The notes beneath the pieces are model-generated. The model was given only the letters and a program-made list of their open reading frames with translations, was not told the DNA's origin and searched no databases. A stretch of 64,000 nt of DNA. Source: QHVT01 sp036399015. Its GTDB lineage: Bacteria > Acidobacteriota > Thermoanaerobaculia > Gp7-AA8. The position numbers and the translations under genes are program-made. Of this stretch, positions 31,241-39,549 are shown in pieces; position 1 is the stretch's first letter, and each line of letters begins with the position of its first letter. The stretch spans positions 142,653-206,652 of the forward strand of contig DASWNW010000036.1 in NCBI GenBank assembly GCA_036399015.1. The letters are read 5' to 3'.

Positions 31241-32511
31241 ATGAAGAATGCAGAATGAAGAATGAAGAATTGAGAGATCGCCCGGTTCCCCTTTCTTCAT
31301 TCTGCATTCTTCATTCTGCATTCTTCATTCTGCTGTTGACGTCCTGCAGCACGACGACCCCGCCGCCACCCATCACCTTCGATCCCGCCCCATTCGATAA
31401 CGCGTTCTGGTCCATCCTCCTCGAGGAAGAGAACGGCAAAGTCGTCTACGCCCAGAACGCCGACAAGCTCACCATTCCGGCCTCCAACCGGAAGCTCTTC
31501 GCCTCCGCGGCCATCGCGAGCTGCCTCGGGACCGAGACGAAGCTGACGACGGAGATCTGGCGCGACGGCGAGGATCTGATCGTTCGCGGGGACGGCGATC
31601 CGTCGCTCGGCTCCTGGCGCTACGACCGTGACACCGACTTTGACGTCCTCGCGCAGGACCTGCGGGGGCGCGGACTGACCAGCGTCCGCGACGTGGTGGC
31701 CGACGTCTCCCTCTTCGACCGCGTCACCTTTCCCGGGGGCTGGAAGCATGGGAACCTCGGCAGCGACTACGCGGCGCCGGTCGACGCGCTGGCGTGGGGG
31801 GAGAACGAGATCCCGGTCAACCGCGCCGTCCCCGACGCCGCGCTGCACGCCGCAACCGCCCTCCGCGAGGCGCTGCTGCTGCGGGGGATCGCGGTGACGG
31901 GTGGCCTGCGGGTGAACGTCGAGCCGCGCGACTGGCAGGAGCGGGTGGCGTCGCTCCCGTCGCCGTTCGTCGGCGACCTCCTGCGCACGGTGTTGAAGAA
32001 CAGCCACAACCTCTACACGGAGATGCTGCTCAAGCGGATGGGCGGCGGCACGTACGAGAACGCGTTCGCGGTGGAGCGCGCCTTCCTGCTGTCGGACGTG
32101 CAGCTCGAGGATGGCTCCTTCCGCTTCGTCGACGGCTCCGGGCTCGCGCCGGACGACCTCCTCACGCCGCGCGCCACAGTGCGCCTGCTGCGCTGGATGA
32201 ACCATCCGGCACGGCGCGCGTTCTGGTGGTCCGTCCTCGCGCAGCCGGCCAGCGAGGGGACGCTGCGCTCGCGGCTCGTCCCGCTCAGCGAGCGTCTGCG
32301 CGGCAAGACCGGCACGATCAACGGCGTGAACGCGCTCGGCGGCATCATCGCCATGCCGGACGGCGGCTACCGCTACTTTGCGGTGATGGTGAACCACCAC
32401 ATCGGCGACGGCGACGAGGCGGTGAAGCTCATCGACCGGTTCGTGCTGGCTGCCGCTTCTCGAAGCGCTGACCGAACAGCGACAGCGCCTCCACCTCCCG
32501 CCGCCCGTTGA
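31237..32511 (+). CDS. dacB: D-alanyl-D-alanine carboxypeptidase/endopeptidase (PBP4, S13 family)
   Basis: 424 residues. The three penicillin-binding motifs are in order: SxxK (S83 in IPASNRKLF), SxN (KNSHNLYTEM) and KTG (LRGKTGTING), with the S13 insert domain between the first two. It trims or cuts peptidoglycan cross-links in the periplasm. The N-terminus is a lipoprotein signal ending LLLTSC, and most of it (MNEECRMKNEE ... SSFCILHSAFFI) is encoded by the inverted heptamer array at 31240-31329. ATG 31255 is an alternative start. The first ATG overlaps the upstream stop by 4 bases. The 3' end overlaps the convergent serine hydrolase gene by 83 bases. Confidence 0.9.
   Translation: MNEECRMKNEELRDRPVPLSSFCILHSAFFILLLTSCSTTTPPPPITFDPAPFDNAFWSILLEEENGKVVYAQNADKLTIPASNRKLFASAAIASCLGTETKLTTEIWRDGEDLIVRGDGDPSLGSWRYDRDTDFDVLAQDLRGRGLTSVRDVVADVSLFDRVTFPGGWKHGNLGSDYAAPVDALAWGENEIPVNRAVPDAALHAATALREALLLRGIAVTGGLRVNVEPRDWQERVASLPSPFVGDLLRTVLKNSHNLYTEMLLKRMGGGTYENAFAVERAFLLSDVQLEDGSFRFVDGSGLAPDDLLTPRATVRLLRWMNHPARRAFWWSVLAQPASEGTLRSRLVPLSERLRGKTGTINGVNALGGIIAMPDGGYRYFAVMVNHHIGDGDEAVKLIDRFVLAAASRSADRTATAPPPPAAR
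31240..31329. repeat. Inverted heptanucleotide array inside the start of dacB
   Basis: Left arm: five units at 31240-31274 (AATGAAG, AATGCAG, AATGAAG, AATGAAG, AATTGAG). Loop: 20 nt. Right arm: five units at 31295-31329 (CTTCATT alternating with CTGCATT), complementary to the left. The array overlaps the stop of one gene and is translated as the signal peptide of the next. Confidence 0.94.
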
Positions 32512-33943
32512 GCGTGAACGTCACCTGCTCGTCGACGTCGTCGAGCTCCGACTCGGCGGTGAAGGTGTCGTAGTGGTAGTGCGTCAGCGGGATGCTGAGG
32601 CGGTTCCAGCCGAGGACGAGCTTTCCGTCGGCGACCGTGAGCGTCGCCTTCCCGTGCGAGCGGCTCTGGTACTCACCGGCGTAGCTCGCGAGCGGCAGCG
32701 TCGGAGTCGTGTCCGGCAGCCGCTTCGCGAGCCGCTCTGCCTTTTCCGTGGCCGCCTTCTCGTCGGCGCGGCGGTCGAGCATGAGGTAGTAGGCGTTCCA
32801 GTCGCGCGAGCTCTTGCCGCCGGAGAGCATGTCGGCGAGTGCGTTGCGCAGCGCGATGAGGGCGTAGCCGCGGCCCAGGTTGGCCATGACGACGAAGCCG
32901 GCGTTGCGTTTCGGAAGGAGGTCGACGTGCGTCCGGAAGCCGTTCAGCGCGCCGGAGTGGGAGACGAGCAGCTCGCCGCGGTAGTCCTGGATCGTCCAGC
33001 CGAGGCCGTAGGACATGACGTGCGTGTCGGGGTTGAGGTCGCGCGAGGAGTTCTCGAGGCGGAGCACGGTGTGCGGCGTCTTCGTCTCGTCGAGCGCGGC
33101 GGGTTCGATGAGCTGGTGGAGGTCGAACGCGCCGTTGGCGAGCTGGAAGCGGACCCAGTTGCCCATGTCGCGCGCGGACGACTTGATCGCGCCGGCGCTG
33201 CCGAGGGTCTCCGTCTCGATGGGGCGCTGCGGGGAGACGCGGCCGGCGCGCCATTCCCAGCGGTACCCGGTGGCGCGGTCGGCGTCGGCGTTCCAGTCGG
33301 CGTCGGCGGTGACGGTGCGGGTCATGCCGAGCGGCGTGAAGAGGCGCGTTTTGACGTACTGCTCCCACGGCACGCCGGCCGCGCTGGCCACCGCTTCGCC
33401 GGCGGCGATGAAGTTGATGTTGTGGTAGCCGTAGCCGCTGCGGAAAGGTCTGGCCAGCTTCGTCTCGCCGATGGCGCGGATGACCTGCTCGCGCGTGAGC
33501 GGCGTGTTGTCCCACAGCTCGTCGTGCCGTCCCAGTCCGGTGCGGTGGGAGACGAGGTCGCGCAGCGTCACCTGCGAGTCGGTGCAGAGATCGTCGACGC
33601 GAAAGTAGGGAACGTGCTTCTTCACCGGGTCGTCCCACGACAGCTTCCCCTCGGCGACGAGCATGGCCATGAGGGTCGTCGTGAAAGCCTTGGAGGTGGA
33701 GGCGATCTGGAAGAGCGTCTCGGGCGTGACCGGGGCGTTGCCGCCGAGCTCCTTCACGCCGTAGCCCTGCACGTAGACGACGCGATCGTTGCGCACGATG
33801 GCCACGGCCGCGCCGGGGATCTGCCACGCCTTGAGGGTGGCGTTCATCAGCTTGTCGACCGCCCGGGCGTCGAGCGTCGGACCGCCTTGGGCGAGGGCGG
33901 AGAGGGAGAAAACAAAGAGGGCAATTACGGCAAGCGGACGCAT
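32429..33943 (-). CDS. Beta-lactamase class C-like serine hydrolase with DUF3471 tail
   Basis: 504 residues. A signal peptide (LAVIALFVFSLSALAQ) precedes a beta-lactamase/transpeptidase-like domain: SxxK in QIASTSKAFTT, YxN in GYGYHNINF, and HxG in LLVSHSGALNG. A C-terminal beta domain (YAGEYQSRSHGKATLTVADGKLV) is of the DUF3471 type often found in these esterase/peptidase EstB-like proteins. Such proteins may be beta-lactamases, D-aminopeptidases or esterases; sequence alone does not decide. Exported to the periplasm. Convergent with dacB. Confidence 0.88.
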   Translation of the reverse strand: MRPLAVIALFVFSLSALAQGGPTLDARAVDKLMNATLKAWQIPGAAVAIVRNDRVVYVQGYGVKELGGNAPVTPETLFQIASTSKAFTTTLMAMLVAEGKLSWDDPVKKHVPYFRVDDLCTDSQVTLRDLVSHRTGLGRHDELWDNTPLTREQVIRAIGETKLARPFRSGYGYHNINFIAAGEAVASAAGVPWEQYVKTRLFTPLGMTRTVTADADWNADADRATGYRWEWRAGRVSPQRPIETETLGSAGAIKSSARDMGNWVRFQLANGAFDLHQLIEPAALDETKTPHTVLRLENSSRDLNPDTHVMSYGLGWTIQDYRGELLVSHSGALNGFRTHVDLLPKRNAGFVVMANLGRGYALIALRNALADMLSGGKSSRDWNAYYLMLDRRADEKAATEKAERLAKRLPDTTPTLPLASYAGEYQSRSHGKATLTVADGKLVLGWNRLSIPLTHYHYDTFTAESELDDVDEQVTFTLNGRREVEALSLFGQRFEKRQPARTGR

Positions 33944-33980
33944 CTGCCGAGCATTGTAAGCGCGGCGGCGGGGCGGCGCG

Positions 33981-34023
33981 GCGCGGCGCGCCGCGCGTTG
34001 TCGGTTGTCGGTTGTCAGTTGTC
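33981..34023. repeat. GC palindrome plus one-armed heptanucleotide array
   Basis: A perfect 16-bp palindrome GCGCGGCGCGCCGCGC (33981-33996) is followed by four 7-nt units (CGTTGTC, GGTTGTC, GGTTGTC, AGTTGTC; 33996-34023). The opposite arm is missing. The minus-strand reading of the last units gives the final residues and stop (GACAACTGA) of the class D beta-lactamase gene. Confidence 0.88.
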
Positions 34024-35280
34024 CGTGGAGTTGATCGGCGTAGAGGTCACGGTGCCCTGCCGTACCTCGTCGAAGCCGTTCGATCTCCAGCCGCTCTCCG
34101 TCCGCACGAACCGTTCGCGATGCACGGTGCCGTCGGTGAGGACGGTGTAGTCGCGGCCGTCGGTGCCGGGGACGACGCGCGAGAAGCGCTGCGTCGTGTA
34201 GACGATCGCCTCGTCGCCCTGCAGCTCGATGTCGCCGACGCCGATCTCGAGGAAGTCGATCTTCCTGATGCGGGTGAACTTCGCCTGGCGCTCGGCCGTG
34301 ATCTCGGCGCACGTCACCTTCATGCCGTTGGGGCGGGTGAGGACGAAGTCGGGCGCGCAGTCGGGCTGGAGCTGCTCGCCGCGCTTCACCCGCTCGAAGG
34401 CGGCGATGTAGTCGGCGGACTGCTTCGCAAAGTGCGCCTCCAGCTCGCGGCGCGCGCGTTGCTGCTCGGTCTCGAGCGGCGGCAGGACGCCGAGACGCCG
34501 GAGCGCCTCCTTCGTCGCCTCGATCCGTGGCTCGCGGATGGCAGCGTAGCTGTCGCCTTCGATGTTGGTGGCGAAGAAGTAGACGTTCCCTCGCGTCTCC
34601 ACATAGCCGACGAACCAGCCGATCAGCACCCCTTCCCGGATGCTCCCGCCGCCTGTCTTGCCGCTGAGGCGCCATTGCGGCGTCTCTTCGTAGAGCAGGA
34701 TCTCTTTGACGGTGCTCGCGGTGCGCGGCGACACCGGCAGCTTGCCGGCGTGCAGCGCCTTCAGGAACTCGACCTGCTCGTTTGCCGAGATTTTCAGCGA
34801 GCCGTCGAGCCAGAAGCTGTCGACGGAGTTGCTGACCGTGCGGTTGCCGTAGCCGAGGCGCGTCACCCACTGCTTCATGGCAGGGAGGCCGGCGCGGCGG
34901 GCGAGCTCCTGGTAGTACCAGAGCACCGAATAGCGGAACGCCGAGCGCAGCGTCTGATCGTGCGGCCAGTGGATGAACGGCTCGGCGTTCCAGGTCGGCT
35001 GCGGAGGGTTCTTCACCCGGTCGTACTCGATGACGTGGTTCACGTCGCGGATCACGCCGGTCTCGAGTCCGATGAGCGAGTTCGCGATCTTGAACGTCGA
35101 CTTCGGACTGAAGCGCTCCGCCGCCCGCGCCTCGTCGTAGCGGGTGTACCGATCGGTGGTCCGGTCGTACAGCACGAACGTGCCGTGCAGCGGCTTGAAG
35201 ATCGACGCGAGATCCTGCGCCGCGGCGCTCGCGGCGGCGAAGCACAGCATCGACGGCAACAGCCAGAGTCTCATCCTCAT
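34015..35280 (-). CDS. Class D (OXA-type) beta-lactamase with C-terminal NTF2-like domain
   Basis: 421 residues. Signal peptide (LLPSMLCFAAASAAAQ), then the class D domain to ~residue 260: SxxK in FSPKSTFKIANS, SxV-type in RYSVLWYYQE, YGN in LGYGNRTVSN followed by FWLDGSLKIS, KTG in LSGKTGGGS, and GWFVGYVE. Normal OXA enzymes end here. This one has ~150 more residues (DYIAAFERVKRG, DFVLTRPNGMKVTC, AIVYTTQRFSRV) resembling an NTF2/DUF4440 domain. It should be periplasmic and may hydrolyse beta-lactams. AAGGAG 5 bases before ATG 35280 fixes the start. Its stop lies in a heptamer unit. It overlaps the esterase gene start-to-stop by 4 bases. Confidence 0.88.
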   Translation of the reverse strand: MRMRLWLLPSMLCFAAASAAAQDLASIFKPLHGTFVLYDRTTDRYTRYDEARAAERFSPKSTFKIANSLIGLETGVIRDVNHVIEYDRVKNPPQPTWNAEPFIHWPHDQTLRSAFRYSVLWYYQELARRAGLPAMKQWVTRLGYGNRTVSNSVDSFWLDGSLKISANEQVEFLKALHAGKLPVSPRTASTVKEILLYEETPQWRLSGKTGGGSIREGVLIGWFVGYVETRGNVYFFATNIEGDSYAAIREPRIEATKEALRRLGVLPPLETEQQRARRELEAHFAKQSADYIAAFERVKRGEQLQPDCAPDFVLTRPNGMKVTCAEITAERQAKFTRIRKIDFLEIGVGDIELQGDEAIVYTTQRFSRVVPGTDGRDYTVLTDGTVHRERFVRTESGWRSNGFDEVRQGTVTSTPINSTDN

Positions 35281-36005
35281 CCTCGCTCCTTCCGTTGTGC
35301 GAGCACCCACGGCACGAGGCGCGGGTCGGCGAACGTGGGCGTCCAGCTATCGTGCGCCACGTCAGGATATTCGGTGTACCGCACGGTTCCGCCGGCGCGG
35401 CGTACCGCCTCCACCATCACGCGCGAGCGCTCCACCGGCACCGCCTCGTCGAGCGCGCCGTGGAAGGCCCAGACGCTCGTGCGGGCGATCGCGGCTGCGC
35501 GAGAGGGGTTCCCGCCGCCGCAGACGGGCACGCCGGCGGCGAAGCGGCCGGGAAAGTGCGCGAGCAGCGCCCAGGTGGCGAAGCCTCCCATCGACTGCCC
35601 GGCCACGCTGACGCGCGACGGATCGATCGGCAAGGTGCGCTGCAACTCGTCCACGAGCTCGGCGGCGGCGAGAAGATGCGGACGGGGATCGACGGTGTCG
35701 ATGGTCGACCACATCACACCCTTCGGACATTGCGGCGCCACGACGTAGCAGGCCGCACGGAGCCAGACGTGCGCGCCGCGGGAGTTCCCCTCGGCGAGTT
35801 GCGCGCGGGTGTCCGTTCCCCGCCCGCCGCCGCCGTGCAGCCAGAGCACGAGCGGGTACTTTGCGCGCCGTCTCACGGCCGGCGAGGCGATGCGGTACGG
35901 GAGCGTCACGCCGCCCGAGTCGAAGACGCGCGCCGCGAACGACCGCCGCGGCAACGCCGCCGCCGCGAACGACGCGAAGAGCTCCCGCCGCGTCATCCCG
36001 CTCAT
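35277..36005 (-). CDS. Alpha/beta hydrolase (PHB-depolymerase-like esterase), Tat-like signal
   Basis: 242 residues. The N-terminus MTRRELFASFAAAAL has the twin-arginine look and is followed by an alpha/beta-hydrolase: oxyanion loop LVLWLHGGGGRG, nucleophile in VSVAGQSMGGFATW, acid in FHGALDEAVPV, base in PDVAHDSW. It resembles polyhydroxybutyrate-depolymerase/feruloyl-esterase-type proteins exported to the periplasm. ATG 36005 overlaps the LytTR regulator stop by 4 bases; ATG 35996 also gives the twin-arginine signal. Likely last or near-last in a leftward operon with the class D lactamase. Confidence 0.86.
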   Translation of the reverse strand: MSGMTRRELFASFAAAALPRRSFAARVFDSGGVTLPYRIASPAVRRRAKYPLVLWLHGGGGRGTDTRAQLAEGNSRGAHVWLRAACYVVAPQCPKGVMWSTIDTVDPRPHLLAAAELVDELQRTLPIDPSRVSVAGQSMGGFATWALLAHFPGRFAAGVPVCGGGNPSRAAAIARTSVWAFHGALDEAVPVERSRVMVEAVRRAGGTVRYTEYPDVAHDSWTPTFADPRLVPWVLAQRKERG

Positions 36006-36724
36006 CGCCACCGCTCCCGCAGCAGCGCCGCACCGCGGCGGCTCACCGCCACCGGCTCTTCGAATCCGCGGAGGTAGATCCGCTGCCTTCCGAAGGAGGT
36101 CTCGACACGGTCGACCTGCTCCACTCCGACGATCGCCGAGCGGTGCACGCGCGCGAAGTAGCGCGGCGGCAGCCGCCGCTCCCATTCCGCCAAAGCGGTC
36201 GCCACGACCGTCTTGTCGCTCGCGCCGGTGAACACCTCCGAGTAGACGCCTGCCGCGGCGATGAGGCGAATCGCCCGCACCTGCACGAAGCGCTGCGAGC
36301 GGCCGCCGTCCAGGAGGACGTAGTCTTCAAAGTCGAGCGTGCGCACGTCGTCGGGGCGCGTGCGCGGCTCCTGCTGCAGCCGCGCCATCGTCTCCCGCAG
36401 CCGCTCCGCGCGCACCGGCTTGAGGAGATAGTCGAGCGCGTGCACCTCGAACGCGCGCACGGCGTACTCGTCGTACGCGGTGACGAAGACGACCCGCGTC
36501 GCGCTGCCGAGGGAGGGGAGCAGCTCGAAGCCGGAGGCGGCAGGCATCTCGACGTCGAGGAAGACCACGTCGGGCTTCGCGCGTGCGACAACCGCTTCCG
36601 CACTGGCGACGTCGTCCGCCTCGCCGACCACCGTGACTTCCGCAAATGCGCCGAGGAGCTCGCGCAGCCGCTCGCGGGCGAGCCTCTCGTCGTCGACGAT
36701 CACCGCGCGCAACGCGTCAGGCAC
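36002..36724 (-). CDS. LytTR-family response regulator
   Basis: 240 residues. A receiver domain (AVIVDDERLARERL with the acidic pair, phospho-acceptor Asp in VVFLDVEMPAASGFE, Thr in VFVTAYDEYAVRAFE, Lys in YLLKPV) is followed by a LytTR DNA-binding domain (DYVLLDGG, IRLIAAAGVYSEVF, FARVHRSAIVGVEQVDRVE). It is the partner of the LytS-type kinase whose gene overlaps its start by 8 bases. Targets unknown; the WD40-like and esterase genes in the same transcript are candidates for co-regulation. Confidence 0.94.
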   Translation of the reverse strand: MPDALRAVIVDDERLARERLRELLGAFAEVTVVGEADDVASAEAVVARAKPDVVFLDVEMPAASGFELLPSLGSATRVVFVTAYDEYAVRAFEVHALDYLLKPVRAERLRETMARLQQEPRTRPDDVRTLDFEDYVLLDGGRSQRFVQVRAIRLIAAAGVYSEVFTGASDKTVVATALAEWERRLPPRYFARVHRSAIVGVEQVDRVETSFGRQRIYLRGFEEPVAVSRRGAALLRERWR

Positions 36725-37796
36725 CGGCGCCTCGCGCGGCGAGCTCGATCACCGCGTGAACCCGCCCGCCCTTTTCGAATACCTCGAGCCGCTGTCCCGC
36801 ACCGAAGGCGGCGGTGAGCCGCTGCTGCACGTTCTCCAGCCCGACGCCGGCACCGCGCGCGAGGCCGGCCGCCTGCGACTCCTGCCAGCGGCCGGTGTGC
36901 ACCACCTCGAGCCGCAATGTGCCGCGCTCGTCGACGCGGGCGGTGATGTCGAGGAGGAGCGGCGGCGCGCTGGTGGCCATGCCGTACTTCACCGCGTTCT
37001 CGACCAGCGGCAGCAGGAGGAAGCCGGGCACGCGGAACGACTCCGCGTCCGGCGCGACGTCGGTCCGCACCTCGAGCTTCTCCTCGTAGCGGATCGCCTC
37101 GATGGCGAGGTAGGCGCGGATCGCCTCCAGCTCTTCGCGCAGCGACACGTCCGGCGGCTTCGCGCTGGCGAGCGCGTAGCGGAGAAAGTCGGAGAGTTGC
37201 GTCAGCATCCGCTCGGCGCGCTCCGGGTCGCTCTTCGCGAGCGCCGCCGCGGAGTTCAGGGAGTTGAAGAGAAAGTGCGGGTTGAGCTGGTAGCGGAGCA
37301 TCTTCAGCTCCGCCTCCCGCGCCGCCGCCGTCGCCGCCAGCGCCTCCCGCTCGCGCAGCTGCGCGTCGTCCCAGTAGCGGATCGCGAAGTAGATCGCGCT
37401 CCACGACAGAAACAGGAACGGCTTGTGGTGCACGAGCGTGTACTGCAGCGTCTCGGCGAGATAGGCGGACAGCGACTCTTCGGGTGGCCCGCTGATGCCG
37501 GCCGCGACGAAGACGACCCGGCTGACCACCAGCCAGAGGAACGCGCCCGCGCATGAGGCGGCGATGACGATGCCGCCAATCGTGGGGAGCGACCGGGTGC
37601 GGCGCCACACCGCGCGATAGGTGGGCCAGAGCAGCAGCGCCGTCAGCGCGAAGGCGACGCAGAGATAGGTGAAGCCGTAGGGGAAGAAGTGGCGGTCGGA
37701 GAGATAGCGGTCGAGGGCGTACGCGCTCCAGCCGGCCACCTGCAGGAGCCAGAAGGCGGCCGGGCCGCGGACGGAGCGTGGCGCGGTCGCGTTCAT
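36717..37796 (-). CDS. LytS/YehU-type sensor histidine kinase
   Basis: 359 residues. Four predicted membrane helices in residues ~15-150 are followed by the His_kinase domain LKMLRYQLNPHFLFNSLNS with the phospho-acceptor His, and a reduced ATPase domain (LLLPLVENAVKYGM, GVGLENVQQRLTAAFG). It lacks an extracellular sensor, so signals probably enter through the membrane region. It phosphorylates the LytTR regulator encoded downstream. ATG 37796 overlaps the WD40-like gene's stop by 4 bases; hence one operon from 38644 leftward. Confidence 0.94.
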   Translation of the reverse strand: MNATAPRSVRGPAAFWLLQVAGWSAYALDRYLSDRHFFPYGFTYLCVAFALTALLLWPTYRAVWRRTRSLPTIGGIVIAASCAGAFLWLVVSRVVFVAAGISGPPEESLSAYLAETLQYTLVHHKPFLFLSWSAIYFAIRYWDDAQLREREALAATAAAREAELKMLRYQLNPHFLFNSLNSAAALAKSDPERAERMLTQLSDFLRYALASAKPPDVSLREELEAIRAYLAIEAIRYEEKLEVRTDVAPDAESFRVPGFLLLPLVENAVKYGMATSAPPLLLDITARVDERGTLRLEVVHTGRWQESQAAGLARGAGVGLENVQQRLTAAFGAGQRLEVFEKGGRVHAVIELAARGAGA

Positions 37797-38644
37797 TTCC
37801 TCAGCGGCAGCGCGGCGGCCGGGAGCTCGTAGATCTCGCCCCAGCCGCGGCTCCAGTAGAAGCGTTTCCGGTCGGGCGAGACGATCGGTGTGTAGTCGAA
37901 CTCCGCCGCGTTGATCGTCGCGCCGAGGTTCACGGGGGCGGTCCAGGAGTCTCCGTTGCGGTAGGAGATGTAGAGGTCTCCGTCGCCGTGGCCGCCCGGC
38001 CGCGTGGAGCAGAAGATGAGGAAGCTCTCGTCCGGCGCGATGTAGGGGTCGGCCTCGACCGCCCGGGTGTTGATCGCGTCGCCGAGATTCTCCGGGGCGG
38101 CGTAGCGGCCGTCCACGAGCCGCGCGCGATAGAGGTCGATGCCCCCCTTGCCGCCGGGGCGTTCCGAGCCGAAGTAGAGCGTGCCGTTGGTACTCACCGC
38201 GGGGTAATTGTCGTACGCGGCCGAGCTCACCGGCGCGTCGAGCTTGCGCGGCTCGCTCCAGGACGCCCCCTTCCGCTCCACATACCAGAGGTCGTAGGCG
38301 GCGTGCCGCCGTTCGCCGCCGCGCGTCGAGGCGAAGAAGAGTCGCCGCCCGTCCGGCGAGAGGTAGGGCTCCTTGTCCTGGCCCTCGCCGGAGAACTCCG
38401 CCGTCCGCGGCTCCGACCAGCGGCCGTTGCGCAGCTCGGAGACGAGGATGTTCTCCACCCCCTTCCGGTTGACGCGGCGGGTGAAGTAGACGGTCTTGCC
38501 GTCGGGCGTGAACGCGGGGCCGTACTCGTCGGCGTCGGTGTCGATCGTGCCGGGCGCAAAACGGACCGGGGAGGGGGAGAGGGGGAGGGCCACCGCCGGG
38601 GCGCAGGCGACGGCGAGGAGGAAGATGGCGGCTCTGGCGTTCAT
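37793..38644 (-). CDS. Secreted WD40-like beta-propeller protein (PD40 repeats)
   Basis: 283 residues. A signal peptide (IFLLAVACAPAVALPLS) is followed by about five TolB/PD40-type blades, each with a version of DxxPDGKxVYFTR: GPAFTPDGKTVYFTRR, EPYLSPDGRRLFFASTRGG, YPAVSTNGTLYFGSERPGG, DPYIAPDESFLIFCSTRPGG, TPIVSPDRKRFYWSRG. Such propellers bind ligands or partner proteins in the periplasm. First gene of the operon with the LytS/LytTR pair, so it may act as its sensor accessory; that is inference. Confidence 0.88.
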   Translation of the reverse strand: MNARAAIFLLAVACAPAVALPLSPSPVRFAPGTIDTDADEYGPAFTPDGKTVYFTRRVNRKGVENILVSELRNGRWSEPRTAEFSGEGQDKEPYLSPDGRRLFFASTRGGERRHAAYDLWYVERKGASWSEPRKLDAPVSSAAYDNYPAVSTNGTLYFGSERPGGKGGIDLYRARLVDGRYAAPENLGDAINTRAVEADPYIAPDESFLIFCSTRPGGHGDGDLYISYRNGDSWTAPVNLGATINAAEFDYTPIVSPDRKRFYWSRGWGEIYELPAAALPLRK

Positions 38645-38720
38645 CGCGGGAAGCGTCGCACGCGCCCGCGCCGCATTCACCGGCGAATTTGCGAACGGTC
38701 GCTCCGGCTTGCGAGCGGTC

Positions 38721-39527
38721 TCACCCGCCGTTGACGCGCACGATCTGGTTGATCGCCGCCACCACTTTCAGCGAGCGCTCGGAGCGTCCCACCGTCACCT
38801 CGGAGAGGCCGTTGGACATCAGCGCCTTCTGGCCGTGCTTGTTCCACCAGCGGCCGATGAAGACGTGCCGCCCGATCTTGCCGATCACCAGCTCGCCGGT
38901 GGCGGCGCGGCCGCGGGGGCGGAGCTCGACGACGAGCAGATCGCCGTCCTCGATGCCCTGGTCGCGGAGGTCGGTGCCGCGGGCGCGGAAGACGATCTCG
39001 CCGTGCTCCACGATCGACTTCGGCACCGCCACCGTCTCGCGCGCCGACTCGTCGATCGGCTGGCCGTGGCGGATCTCGCCGGCCGTCTGGAGCTCCACCC
39101 ACTCCGCTCCGCCGTCGCGAATGACGTCGCCGTTGCCGGGACGGGGAGGGGTGATGCGGCGGACCGGCATGAGCGGGAACTTCGTCTCGGCGGCGCCGAA
39201 GCGGGAGGAGGGGTTCTCGATGCCGAGGAGGTTCTCCGCGCGCGCGAGGATGGCTTGGGCGCGCTCGGCCTCGGCGCGCGCCTCGCGGATGGTGTCGGTG
39301 AGGAGGGGGACGTTCACGCCGCCTTCGACCGGCCTGAGGCTGAGGTCCCCGAGCTGGATCTCGGTGAGGTCGAGGACGGTCGCGACCCGCTGAAGGATAT
39401 TGATGGAGACGTTCGCCCCCTTCTCGAGGGCGGCGAGATGCCGGCGGCTGACCCCGGCCATCTTGGCGAGCCTGGCCTGGGTGAGCGACTTCCGGAGGCG
39501 AGCTTCCCGAACTGTATTTCCGAGCAT
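38721..39527 (-). CDS. XRE-family regulator with degenerate S24-like domain
   Basis: 268 residues. The N-terminal helix-turn-helix is of the Cro/CI type (LRKSLTQARLAKMAGVSRRHLAALEKG). A linker (~60-160) leads to a C-terminal beta domain resembling the LexA/CI S24 peptidase: IVFRARGTDLRDQGIEDGDLLVVE. In active S24 proteins the nucleophile Ser sits in a GDSM-like motif; here it reads GTDL, so self-cleavage is not expected. Likely a DNA-binding regulator. ATG 39527 is 4 bases from an inverted repeat (39532-39549), consistent with autoregulation. Confidence 0.82.
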   Translation of the reverse strand: MLGNTVREARLRKSLTQARLAKMAGVSRRHLAALEKGANVSINILQRVATVLDLTEIQLGDLSLRPVEGGVNVPLLTDTIREARAEAERAQAILARAENLLGIENPSSRFGAAETKFPLMPVRRITPPRPGNGDVIRDGGAEWVELQTAGEIRHGQPIDESARETVAVPKSIVEHGEIVFRARGTDLRDQGIEDGDLLVVELRPRGRAATGELVIGKIGRHVFIGRWWNKHGQKALMSNGLSEVTVGRSERSLKVVAAINQIVRVNGG

Positions 39528-39531
39528 ATTA

Positions 39532-39549
39532 AGTAACTTATACGTTACT
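39532..39549. promoter_or_regulatory. Operator-like inverted repeat AGTAAC-N6-GTTACT
   Basis: A perfect 6-bp inverted repeat with a 6-nt spacer containing TATA, directly upstream of the XRE-family gene. Position and symmetry suit binding of the dimeric regulator to its own promoter. Confidence 0.6.

Noticed and set aside
33944..35245. Fusion of the class C-like hydrolase with an upstream frame
   Set aside because: The upstream part is a shadow of the class D lactamase gene; the signal peptide at 33943 marks the start.
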